DNA from: Suillus spraguei
Lineage: Eukaryota > Basidiomycota > Agaricomycetes > Boletales > Suillaceae
Direction: 5' to 3'
DNA length: 64,000 nucleotides
Assembly (NCBI GenBank): GCA_016800925.1
Contig: JABCPU010000017.1
Span: 310,001 to 374,000, forward strand
Of the stretch, positions 33,596-44,399 are shown in pieces. Position 1 is the first letter of the stretch. The number at the start of each line of letters is the position of its first letter. The notes under the pieces were generated by a model. It was not told where the DNA came from and made no database searches. It saw only the letters and a list, made by a program, of their open reading frames with translations. A program made the translations under genes and the position numbers.

Positions 33596-35468
33596 TCATC
33601 CTCCAAAGAGAATATGAAGGATCAAAGAAATGGTGGCCGTCATCGATATAAACATGATGATGTACTGGGGTATCAGAAACGCTGACAGAGGCTCAGCATT
33701 ACCTGTCCCAGAGTACACTTGAGTCAGAAACACCTAATCACTGCTTAGTATTATGGTCAAGATGAAGAATCACTTATAAATACCAATGTGGTCGCGGAGG
33801 GCAAGCCTGAATAGAGCCTAATGCTCAAGGTTAGGTTTTATTCATCAAATGTTCAAAGGGACGTACATGCATACGAATCTGAGGACATTGTTAGAAGAAT
33901 CTATCAGTCCGATATGTGTAAATTGCTGGCAAATGAGGATACCCAGAACGGGCATCACATGAGTCTGCCAACAGCCAAACTTCCGATGGCACCAAGAGGG
34001 AGAGAACTCCACTGGTTTCGTGGGATGTTTAGTCTCGCAAGAGCGGACCCAAGGGTAATCAAACCCATTGGTACTGATGCGCCACTAAAAAAAGTGGCCG
34101 TCTTCATGATAAATGCGAGTGGAGGTTGGCCATCGGGCGCTAAAGGTATATGGGTGCCTGGAACGCCTGGAACAAAAAGCGCTTTCAATGGAGGAACGAT
34201 AGCAATGATGAATGAGATGATGATCGACAAAGACGGGGGAGTCATGAGGGATCGAAGGAATCCAAAGGTCAACCTAAGAAACTTGTGGAACCAATGAACA
34301 TGTGTGTCCCCGGTGATGGAACCAGGAAGACTGGTAGGTGTGGAAACTTTCTGGGCTCCATCAGTCAAAAGCGGATCGGGCTGTACGAATGTAGATGAGG
34401 GAGAAGTAGGATCAGGCAGATGTTGATTCCCTAATGTCAATACTCCAATTTCTTCCTGTTCCGGCGGTCTATAACATACGGTGACAGAGTCCTCATGTAT
34501 GGATATCGCATGAGCTGAGTTTTTTTCACCAGTACTATTTTGACCGACTTCGGTATGGATTTCCTGGACTGGTGGACGGTTGAAGAGAAAGATCCGCCTG
34601 AGATGCACGAATCCAGCAGCTAGTTTCGATTGAATCTTCGAGTGTTTGGTGTCCAGCCTCTCCCTGACTTCATCATCTTCCAAGTCAGGACCATCGAAAT
34701 CCATCATGACACACCGGTGTCCGCCAAGAGGAAACAGTGTGACCTATGGATGTTGCAGTGACGGAAGTAACTGCATAACCGACATACTTACATAGAACAC
34801 GAACAGAAAAACAGCAATGTAGCCCACTGCCAAGTTTTCATCATCAGTTCCATTGAAAGAACCCGACGCCATTACGCTCAGGGCGACAGATATAGCTAAT
34901 GTAAACAAGTGTCAGACAGAATGTACGGCGAAGGGTCCTGGTGAGCTTACGGATATCACCGACATTCGCCCACCCTCCAGCCACAATAATTCCATATCGG
35001 AATCTGTGAGGAACCCAAAAGAGTTGCTTGATGATCCACGACAGTGTTATGCCGATTAGCATATAGATCACAGCAAGGAGAACAAGAGGGCCTTGAAGTA
35101 ACCTTAGTCAAAGTAGAGATTGAAAAAGCACAAAATCGCACCAAGTTCAGTAATATTTGATGAGTTGAACGATGGCACGATTGTCGAGAACATCAGGTTT
35201 GGCGTCGTAACATTCTGCCAATCGATCAGTCATGCATACTCGAATCAAAAAACCGCCTACTATGATGACTAGCCCCATCCCGCGAGCCGCCATGGCGGGT
35301 AATAAGCCTGCCTTCGTGACTGCAAACCCACATCCTACGCACAAGAACCTGAAGAAATGACAACGAGCGTGAAAAAAAGCGCAAGGGTAAATTAGAAAAA
35401 GTTCCTTGCAGGCGTATGAGCGGTTGGACGGAAATCCAAAGCAGAGTGCCAATGACGATGCTACTCAT
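33596..35468 (-). CDS. PIN-like membrane transport protein (auxin efflux carrier family), copy A, one apparent 1-nt deletion
   Basis: Ten-helix carrier family (Pfam Mem_trans). The start is MSSIVIGTLLWISVQPLIRL (35,468-35,410). A 61-nt intron with a GC donor (gcaagg) follows. Then come FLCVGCGFAVTKAGLLPAMA, NVTTPNLMFSTIVPSF, GPLVLLAVIYMLIGITLSWI, FWVPHRFRYGIIVAGGWANV, DENLAVGYIAVFLFVFYVTL and a long polar loop (about 34,690-34,300). The second half has PPSLSIIISFIIAIVPPLKA, LFVPGVPGTHIPLAPDGQPP, PRNQWSSLPLGAIGSLAVGR and, in another frame, VMPVLGILICQQFTHIG, LPSATTLVFLTQVYSGTG and FLIPQYIIMFISMTATISLI, ending at TGA 33,596-33,598. One base is missing at about 33,960 between GRL and VMPVLG. It is paralogous to the gene at 42,554-44,398. 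Confidence 0.9.
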
Positions 35469-35479
35469 GATCGTAGACG

Positions 35480-37285
35480 AGTCGCAATTTGTGATATAAA
35501 TTTAACCAGTCGAAGAAGGAGCTTGCTTAGAGACAGTCCGTCTTCAATTGGAATGGGGGAGTTTGCTTCTGGACCATGGAAAACACGATACTTAAATGCA
35601 TGTATGGCAAGTGCTTTCACGTCTTTGGTGGCATGTTATGGACGTAAGACTCGATCGCATATAGCCCGACTTTAGGTTCACCCTGAGAAGCGGACCACCG
35701 GTCCGTCATATGTTGGTGACATGTTGGTGACATGTTGGTGAGCGAGGTCATAAAAATATGGTGCCGTGGTTGTCCGTGCGGCTGCTTTGGAAGCTTTAAT
35801 TTGAATCAGTAACCAGTGCTATAAGCTGCACGATTGACAACCCCGAGCAAGGGCCACTATATCCTGGCAAAGTGCGACAACACGGTCCTGAACCAAATTT
35901 CGAACCCGAACCATTGCAAACTGAATTGTCATTTGGTTAAAAGTTCAACGTGGGACGAGACCAGACCTAGGTTCGTCGTTCGGGCTGTATTCGATCTAGT
36001 CCGAACAATTCCCATATTAAAAGCTTATTGGTCATTGCTTTTGTTCTGTGAGCACTGAGGATTAGTGATCGACATCAATAAAGCTAACAACGAGGTCACC
36101 TCTTGACAATATCAAACTTGAAATCAAATTCTCGACGTCGACAAGCCGGTAATGCCGGTGGTTTCCGATATTTATTAGTTGTAGAATCATGATAACATTA
36201 CATGCGAAGCGAATGATAAAAAGGTCGAGTCTCGGGCGTCCAATATCAGTTCATAGTGCGTATCTTAAGGCCACATCTCCGCGATAGCGCAGGCTGAGTT
36301 CGCTGTTCCCAGTCCGAACCTGGAACTGGCTATTGTGAACCCGTTCGAAGTAGGCCGGCCCAGAGTCTACTCATCTTGACCAGGAAATACCGAGCAAGGA
36401 CCACTTGGAGATAATCTTGCTTGACACTGGCAGGAGATCCTGAGCGATTAGCAAATTGCTCTAATCATTTACGCATCATTGCAGCTCCTGTGGCAATTGT
36501 CAGGAGGTCTACGTTGAGACTAAGCGAGATGCGTCAACGCATCCCTGACGTGGAGTAGTCAACGGTTGAGCTCGTGACAGCTTGCAAGGATAAAATGTAC
36601 AGCTGCCGGGTGATGTGGCCTACCGAGGCAGCAGTCTAGTGGCATATTGTGGCCGTCCTGCCACTTGCTTTGACAGAACTTGGCAGAAGGTCTGGAGTAC
36701 TAAACGTTAGCAGAAGTTGAAAAGGTATGGAGGAGCATACGTAACTGTAATGGTCTACCGAATTACGTAATGAACTGTCGAGACCCTTCCGAGGCTATGC
36801 ATTATCAACGTACTTAGCCTGGTATCATTCAGACCCTTCGAACGACTATGTACAAACCCGGAGCGAAAAAGGTCCTCACAATGAAAGACCCCAGACTCCG
36901 TTCAATATCCTTGCTTCCGAGTCAAGTCAGTATTGCACCGAGCCATCACTGGGCAGTATATACTTAATCCGTATCACCGGAGCCTGAACTGTGGCCTCAA
37001 AATCTAAAGTAACGTTTATGACTTGATTGCTGACTTGGAAATCATATCGGCTGGCGACAAATATTGATGCAGAGTTTATTGCGCTCATGAAATAGAACGT
37101 GATTGCGAATTTTACTGATCTTGATATGTCGGACGAACTCGAGATACAGTACCACTAGGTCATAATGTCACGTATAGCGACCGGAACTGCCTTTTTCTAT
37201 ACAATATACACTACCAAATAATTTCCACGGTGCGGCGGCACTGCTTCCAGAAATCAATACATTCAGCGAGTACGACATCGAAATG
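35480..37285. other. Gene-poor region upstream of the PIN-like gene
   Basis: No supported gene. A short direct repeat (atgttggtgac, about three times) sits at 35,711-35,742. Confidence 0.45.
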
Positions 37286-37290
37286 GTATG

Positions 37291-37820
37291 CTACTTGGTA
37301 TTCCATTTGTCTAATGCAGTCTGCTTTGCATTCTGCAACTCCTCGCACCGTGGTGCTGCTCGACATGCACGAAGTTTGTGAACAAAATCAAGTGAAGAAT
37401 CAGTACTAACTTGCGGCGCAATACATGCCGCCTCGAGGTTTTCGCACAGCGGAATCAGTTCAGTTGGGTGGATCATCCTCGTCCTCATCATCTGATTCCA
37501 CTTCAACCAGCTCCCCACTCCTGATTGCTTGCCGGCGCTGAATTTCTGCAACAATTGCATCATCTTCTTCATAAGCAGTTGGTTCCCCAACATTCTTCTC
37601 TTCTTGAGGGTCGAGAATCTCGTCAACAGTCAGTGGTGCACCAATGATCCGTCTCCGTGTTGTAACCTCCTCTATAGACTTCATCAATGCATGACGTTGC
37701 GGAACCATTTTTCTGGCTAGGTGTCTTCGGTTTCCGCTTGTATGGGGCAGGTTTTGGACGTAACTGGCGTTTCTTAGGGCTGCGCACCATTGGGATTAGC
37801 ATAACTATAAAATTAGTCAT
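37291..37820 (-). pseudogene. C-terminal fragment of a Tigger/pogo-type (CENPB-DDE) transposase
   Basis: The minus strand encodes a basic segment (RSPKKRQLRPKPAPYKRK), then RRRIIGAPLTVDEILDPQEE, an acidic SGELVEVESDDEDEDDPPN and, after a frame change at about 37,460, LIPLCENLEAACIAPQ, SSLDFVHKLRACRA and CEELQNAKQTALDKW, ending at TAG 37,291. This order (RRIIG...DELLDP, acidic VDSDDED, ELC..LE.AC, SLDL...LR..R, EEM..A.QT.LD.F/W) is what I know from the C-termini of basidiomycete pogo-like transposases. No DDE core is present, so it cannot be active. Confidence 0.6.
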
Positions 37821-37888
37821 CTTACACCGTTGTCATGCATCAACTTCCGGCGACTCAGCAGTAGTCCTACTTGGTACAGACCACATCT

Positions 37889-37933
37889 CATACTATCCGT
37901 TACTATCTATTCGTGACCTTCCACTATTTCGTA
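37889..37933 (+). repeat. Inverted flanking repeat, left
   Basis: The reverse complement (acgaaatagtggaaggtcac, then gaatagatagtaacggatag) recurs in the forward direction at 41,338-41,380 with two small differences. The pair brackets the inverted-repeat element and its neighbouring transposase N-terminus. Confidence 0.8.
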
Positions 37934-38246
37934 ATTTTTGTCTACAGCACTCAATTTTAAAGTAAGTCCTTAGCTACTTCACTCAGTATATTCTACATAC
38001 TATACTAGATGATATTCCAAGTGAAATGAAACGATTCCGTCGAGAAATGATGGAGATCGTGTTTTCAGTGTGACAGCAGCAAAAATCACGACTGTGTCAC
38101 CTGCCGTGGCTGCCGACGTCGGGCATTCAATTTAACGGTGCGTTTCATTGCAGTGAATGAGTAGTGAGCGCTGAGCTGGGCTCAATCGCTATGCCATGGG
38201 GTGTCACCGAGCCAAGCTGCTGGCGTCTACCGACCCCGATTATGAG

Positions 38247-40841
38247 TCCAGGTATGGTGGACGATAGGTTACGGTTCGATTTGCCGATTTGCCGCGACAC
38301 ATTTTGAAGTCCGATCCATGTTTGTTCTAGTCTTGAACTATTTCAAGTTGAATGTCACAAAGGTTACTACTACATATCGATTTAATGGTCGGACTGGCGC
38401 CAATCCCCGACCCCGGAGCTCCGTGTCTTGAGCTGCATAGTGATGAATTCCGGCACGGCTTCAAAGGTTCGTGCATAAGACATAAGTATCTTAGACGCGG
38501 GTCACATGGTATACAATCTCGCTGTCAGTTCAGTTATGAAAGGGAAACAGCACGAGCACGTTATTAACACTTCCTACAGACAAAGAATTGTGAAGCTCAG
38601 AGCCTGCAGGCCTTGCAATTTGACCGAGAACCTATCAATGTACGAACCCCTCGAAGCTGCTCAGGAATACACGAAGAAACAACCAACAGAGGCTGAGTTT
38701 GAAGTTTGCGAGTCAGTTCATAGATATCCAAGGCAGTGTAACGACAAGGAAGCTTCACCGGCTACGCGATCTACTGCAATCAAGGTAGTGAGAGGACTCA
38801 GAGGAGGGGGTTTACACAGAGCACAATATAATTAGTGTTTCAAACGTGTCCGAAGGCACGACTCACCATGGAGTAAATATCAATGTTGCATCAACATTTT
38901 GCACAGGGGTTAAGATGGAGCTCCAAGGAAACCATCCATGAGTGGATGTCAAGGTGTGTTCCGATAAAAAAAAATGCTTTCATCAGCAGGTTTTGAACCT
39001 ACACAGGAAAGAGAAACAGATTTTGATTCTGTGGTGGTAACCATCAGGCTAAGACTAGTTACAATGACCTATCAAAGAAACCATCACGGGTGAATATCAA
39101 GGTGTGTTCCGATCGAAAAAACCTTGTCGTCGGCAGGTTTCGAACCTGCACAGTCCAAGAGAAACAGATTTTGATTCTGTCGTGGCAACCACCAGGCTAA
39201 CACCAGCTACGGTGAACTTTCAAAGAACCCGTCCACGGGTGAACATCAAAGTGTGTTCTGTCGGCAGGTTTTGAACCCGCACAGTTCAAGATAAACAGAT
39301 TTTGATTCTGTTGTGGCAACCGCCTAGCTCAGACCAGTTACGATGAACTTCTAAAGAAGCAATCCATGAGTGAATGTCAAGGTGTGTTTCAATAGAAAAA
39401 AACCTTGTCGTTGGCAGGTTTCAAACCTGCACAGTCCAAGAGAAACAGAGTTTGATTCTGTTGTGGCAATCACCTGAACCAGTTGAAGTGAACTTCTGAA
39501 GAAACCGGCCATGAATGCATGTCAAAGTGCGTTCTGATAGAAAATCAGGTTTCAAACCTGCATAGTCCAAGAGAAACAGATTTCGATTTTGTTGTGGTAA
39601 CCACAGTATCCAGGCTAAAGTCTTTAACTTCCACTTGACGATTGATCCTAAGTTGAAAACTTATGGAGCCCCTGATTGACACTGCCCGAAAAGATGACAT
39701 GGACAGTAAAGTTCGAGTCTGAACGTTCACGAGACAATCGAAACGCGAACTTGAGCCCAAATGGCTGAGCGAACGAGCAATCGAAGAAGGCGAGAAAAGA
39801 ATACCATTCAAGGACAAGACTAACAGACGCAGGAAAACAATCGATTTGAATGATGTCCCAGTAGTAAAACACGATTAACCCACTCCCTTATGGTAGCGGA
39901 AATAAATCTACATGACACATTAGCACAGGGTGTTCGGAAACCAATGCAAGCACTTACCTTACTAGGAAGGTTCTGAGAAGTGGAAGCCTTGGAAGTAGAG
40001 CACCGTGGTCTGGCTTTCCATAGAGTAACAGTCTTCGTACGAATCTCTGCTCTCTTCTGCACACAACGGGGGCAACAAGGGTCAGTACAGATACGGACAG
40101 AGTTTGCAAGCCGTCGTGATAATATTGATCGTCGTAATGAGACCATACACGATTGTCATGCTGTCTCAAAGCCATATGGGATACGGCAGAAGGAGAAAAG
40201 ACAGTGGGAATATACTTCAGGCTAAATAGACCGGTCGAAATGTCTGTGAAGAATTATACCAACTGTCGATAGTAGGAATGCGCGCAGGACCAGATGTCAA
40301 CTCCACGGTGACCCCATTATTATTGAAAACAAAACGCAGCACAATGCAGTCATGCAGAAAAGACGATAGCGCGGAGAAATCTCGATTCATCGTTAACATA
40401 AATAACAGCAGGAATATCGTGAAGGGTCCAATGACTTGATAACAACTAAAGGCACAGTCGACAATTAAGATCAACATACGCAGTGAGAAATAGAACACCA
40501 ACTACTGTCATAGCGGGAATGAAGCACTGCGCAGCCTGAGTAAGTCGCATATCCTGGAGGGTAAGGGCTGCTCAGTGAGCTCAGGGAAGGAATCCGAAGG
40601 ATAGATTCATTCGCCACTAATGTTGTGATATTAATAGTAATACTCGCCAGCAGCTGCGGATCTACCTCGGTGAGCACGGCGCGCAGAGTCGCCGCAGACT
40701 GGCGTAGAACTGATTTGTGATTCATGTGACAGGACCATAGCGCATACCAATAAAGTTCGGAACAAACATTGGTCGGACTTCAAAATAAGCTGCGGCATAT
40801 CGGCAAATCGAACTGTAACCCATCGTCCACCATATCCAGGA
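38247..40841. mobile_element. 2.6-kb element with ~95-bp inverted termini carrying a tRNA-like tandem array (copy A)
   Basis: The left end (38,247-38,345: tccaggtatggtggacgat, then aggttacggttcgatttgcc and a gatttgccgcgac block) is found inverted at the right end (40,750-40,841), with tatggtggacgat, ttcgatttgccgat, attttgaagtccga and atgtttgtt conserved. Inside are a leader (38,350-38,900), a five-unit tRNA-like array (about 38,975-39,625) and a 3' part (39,640-40,740) that lacks a conserved coding frame when compared with copy B. The minus-strand ORF at 40,217-40,501 has a hydrophobic stretch but no family I recognise. It encodes no transposase, so it would be non-autonomous. Confidence 0.72.
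38975..39625 (-). ncRNA. Tandem array of five tRNA-like (Leu-CAA-like) units with Pol III-type boxes, copy A
   Basis: Five units spaced about 130-150 bp occupy roughly 38,975-39,065, 39,118-39,212, 39,259-39,352, 39,398-39,486 and 39,545-39,622, all on the minus strand. In unit 2 the minus strand reads an A-box-like TTAGCCTGGTGG and an anticodon arm with stem ACAGA/TCTGT and seven-base loop ATCAAAA (T33 present, anticodon CAA). A 14-nt variable region follows, then a perfect T arm GCAGG-TTCGAAA-CCTGC whose GGTTCGAAACC is one base from the B-box consensus. A T6 run follows immediately (T9 after unit 1, T7 after unit 4). Unit 5 has loop ATCGAAA. The acceptor stem pairs only partly (5 of 7 in unit 2), so these are tRNA-like rather than proven tRNAs. 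Confidence 0.5.
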
Positions 40842-40859
40842 TCCAGGCTGCACTCGTGA

Positions 40860-41231
40860 GTGTTACAAATAGCACGTACAAGAATATTACGGTACAAGGG
40901 TACACAAGGTATGATTGTGTATTTTTCGAGTTTCTGCAGTGCTAATTTCATTGTACAGGTCACACGGCAGACTCTTAACGACCGGAGCAAGGGTCTGCAC
41001 ATGTCTCGCGGGGATTTTGCCAAGTCACGGCAACTCCTCCGGCCGTCTGAAGAGGAAGCTGTCAAGGATTGGCTGGCTCATGAATCTGGTGCCGCACGCC
41101 CTGTCCACCCTCGCAATTTATGTGCTCGGGTCAATGAGATTGGTGGAAACGGACTTCACAATCCACCTATGTATCAATACCCACATCCACATACATTCCC
41201 GGGGCCACAGCAATATTTTACACAGTATTAA
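40860..41231 (+). pseudogene. N-terminal (CENPB-type helix-turn-helix) fragment of a pogo-like transposase
   Basis: The ORF contains VTRQTLNDRSKGLHMSRGDF, RQLLRPSEEEAVKDWLAHES and GAARPVHPRNLCARVNEI. These fit the Tc5/CENPB DNA-binding start of pogo-like transposases (…RR.L...EE.ALV.WI..L...G.PV....L...V..I…). It ends in unrelated sequence, without any DDE domain. It sits immediately outside the right end of the inverted-repeat element and points away from it, as does the C-terminal fragment on the left. Confidence 0.5.
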
Positions 41232-41337
41232 CATTTGCATTTACTAGTTTGATATAATTCTTCATACATACTGTAGCTCCCAGACTTACTAGTATCATCC
41301 TAATCAATCGCCATCAAGGTTCACAAAGAGTGTAACT

Positions 41338-41380
41338 CACGAAATAGTGGGTCACGAATAGATAGTAACTGATAGTAATG
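41338..41380 (+). repeat. Inverted flanking repeat, right
   Basis: Forward copy of the sequence found reverse-complemented at 37,889-37,933. Confidence 0.8.
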
Positions 41381-42553
41381 TATATCGGACCTTCGAAGGC
41401 TATACATTATACATTATATGATTTTCTGGGCGTCTACCCGCATACCACAACGGGAACTGCCAAAACTCGATACAATATGAGATTTATGCACTACTAACGT
41501 ATACATTATGAGCGAGTCTCCTGTATTGGAAGGTAATCAATGTAACACCGGTATGGCGTCAAAATCTATTGACGAGGAGTGCTTGGTGATTGATCATGGT
41601 GCGAGAGGCGAGCTCGGGGTCGGTTGGGATGTCGCGGCCCGCATTATTAATGTCAACCATTATCAACGTTCGTCTTCTCCTTAGGTGCGCCCACCATAAA
41701 TTTCTACCTTTTCTGCTTTAAATTCGTACTGCCCTCTCTTCCTTATTAGGCGTCGATCTGTTCCTAGATCATCATCTGTAATTCTTAAATCGGAGTTAAA
41801 CTTGATTAACTAAGTTGAATCGATTCGCGACGCTGGTCGAAACAACCTCGTGACTCTGCGTCATACTTAGAGGCCCCTTTACCAATCTAGATAAAGTGTC
41901 TGACTGATCAGTCGGTTTTGATCTGCACGTCGCACACTTGTCTTCTGAGCACCGTCTGCTCGTGCACATTCAGCACCATTTTATTTCGTGTCCCACCCAC
42001 CCTGTATTTTTCCCACTAAAACACTGCAACAGATCATCTGTAATTCTTAAAATGTATGTTTTCTTCTTCTTCCCTCTGGTTTTTCCATAACAGAACCTTA
42101 GATCTGCCCAGGGATCTCTAATTCCCCGAAACTTATTCTGCTACAACAGTACTAGTGCCAAGACTGCTCGCCGGAATGTCCCAGCATCATATGTCCAGTT
42201 TCTTTACCACGTGACGTCGAGTTTGTTGTACCACTCGGTCTAGCCTAACCTATTAGATCACGTCACCAACTTGAGCTGGACTAGCGGTGCAATCTACGTA
42301 CCTCGTACTTGCACAAGTCTATGGTAAGTCCCCTTCGAGGGAAGAGATTCGCTTGCTCTGTTGACCCTGCTCAGTTACGGTCTGAGGAAGACTATATTTA
42401 TACAAGTGGAGTCTGCCTGAGTACTTTACGGACATACAGATTCATAAGTTTTGGGGTCTCTAGTGATATCATCGTACATTAATTTAATCGTTTAAGCATC
42501 AAATCTACCATCTAAGAGGTTAGGCAGGGCAATGGACACCGGGAAGCGGCCAG
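41381..42553. other. Gene-poor region beside the transposon island
   Basis: AT-rich sequence with no supported ORF. A short direct repeat, agatcatctgtaattcttaaa (with one small indel), occurs near 41,768 and 42,033. Confidence 0.45.
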
Positions 42554-44398
42554 CTAGCCAAAAAGAACATTGAGTGTAAATGCCATCAATAAGATCATCA
42601 CCCAGGGCATCATGATCAACTGGGGCAGCAAGAATGCAACAAGATGATCTATTGCATTTGTGTCAGAACACGCCTGCGTCAAGATCACCTGCAAATAATT
42701 CATCAGCACGCAAGAGGCGGTTTGCAAGGTAAAGATCTCGCCTGAGTGCATGCTATGGGCAAACATGATACGACGCTGTGACAGGACAGGATAGTCCACT
42801 CAGCTAAAAGTAGATGCAACGCGTAGCAAACCAGACGAACATGCATACAAATATGAGCACTTTGTCTTGAGCATCAATGAACCCTATCTGAATAAATCCT
42901 TTGCAGATGAGAATTCCGAAGACTGGCATGATTAGCTGTTTGCAGATAGCAAGAGTTGCAATGGCCCCGAGGGGTAGTGAAGACCAGCGTCCACGAGGGA
43001 TACTCAATCTCGCGAGTACAGATCCGATAATAATGAGTCCAATAGGAGAGTTGGCTGCCCCCAAGAAGGTCGCTGCGTCCATTACAAAAGCCAGCAGGGG
43101 TTGTCCATCAGGAGCTGGTGGAATGTTCGTTCCTGGTACATTAGGGATAAATAATGCCTGCAGAGTCGATACTCTAGAGACAATGAGCGAAACCACTAGG
43201 GACAATACGAGAGGAGATGAAAGATTGCTGAGAAATTTCACGTATCGTCCGGCAGGGCGGGTTTGGAGAGGAGAGGAGTTGTCTGCAGATACTGGCATGA
43301 TGTGTAGTTCTGTGTGTATAGACGACTGCGTCTCATTGCATTGACCCGAGTCGCCCGACGGTATGTCATGTTGCATGGTAGTTGACGACGCTAATGAGGA
43401 AACTGCCTGCGAATGCTCCAACGATGACAGTTGCGGGGAGAGAGAGAGATCTTTGTTAGATATTTGGTCACCGCAGGCATCTCTCTCTGGGTCATGTTTT
43501 TCCACAGCTTCGGAAGAGGAAGCACTTTTCACCCCACGTAAAAAAGCCAAGAGCAACTTCCAACATTTGGTCTGGCATGGTCTGTATACCTCCCCCTCAT
43601 CTACATCAGGCCCAATAACATCACGCTCGATGAAGTAGCGCCCGCACGTAAATATGGTTAACTTATGGCGCAATTTAGCGTTGTACAACAAATGTCAGGT
43701 AAAACTCAACTCACATAGAAGATGACACAGAATACGCCGGTGTATGTTACCGCGAGATTTTGGTCGTAAAGTCCGTCGAAAGGGAGAGAAGCCATTATGT
43801 CCGTCATGACCGAAATTGCTATGAGATGTTACAGTCAGCGAAATGGCACGATGTAAGGAACATGTAACCTACTGATATCACAGCTGCTTGCCCAACCTCC
43901 AGCAACAAGGATACCGTACCGAAACCGATATGGCACCCAGAAAATTTGCTTGATAGACAGAGAAAATATGAGGCCTATTGCCATATAAATGATTGCAATC
44001 ACTATCACCGGTCCTAGAGAGATCGTGCGCATGTGTATATACATTAGTTGATAGTGACGCGTTTTAGCAAGACAACGAACCCAAAGCTGCATCATTATCT
44101 GCATTCAATACAACTGAAGCTTTCGAGAACATCAAGCTAGGCAAAGTAATGTTCTGGATCCTGCCTATCAGTGCCATTCTCCCAGGAAATGGGACATACT
44201 GACCAAAACTACTTGCACAGCGCCACGGGTCGCATTCACAGGAAAAAAACCAGCCCTTGTAATGCTGTACCCACAGATAATGCACAAGAAGCTAGGTAAA
44301 GGTTCAGAACGATAGGAAAAGGAAGGAAACAAAACTTACAGTCGGAGAAGAGGTCTCGCAGCTACCCACAACAAAGTTTCGAAGGGCAAGTCCGCCAT
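42554..44398 (-). CDS. PIN-like membrane transport protein (auxin efflux carrier family), copy B
   Basis: Seven exons: 44,398-44,340, 44,291-44,213, 44,153-44,081, 44,013-43,873, 43,818-43,715, 43,661-42,837 and 42,775-42,554. They total 1,503 nt (500 aa) with consistent phases. The start is MADLPFETLLWVAARPLLRL, followed by FLCIICGYSITRAGFFPVNA, NITLPSLMFSKASVV, VIVIAIIYMAIGLIFSLSIK, FWVPYRFRYGILVAGGWASS, DQNLAVTYTGVFCVIFY, a polar Ser-rich loop, LFIPNVPGTNIPPAPDGQPL, PRGRWSSLPLGAIATLAICK, IMPVFGILICKGFIQIGFID and the C-terminal helix DHLVAFLLPQLIMMPWVMIL. The first exon has the same length (59 nt) as in the paralogue at 33,596-35,468. The segment before VILTQ lacks the usual CLPSATTQ motif, so the last splice choice is the least certain part. 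Confidence 0.9.
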
Positions 44399-44399
44399 T

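Noticed and set aside
38975..39625. Plus-strand tRNA-Gln (loop TTTTGAT is typical of TTG anticodon)
   Set aside because: On the plus strand the GGTTTCGAACC block lies 5' of the anticodon arm, the wrong order for a tRNA. Only the minus strand has A box, anticodon, T arm and T-run in the right order.
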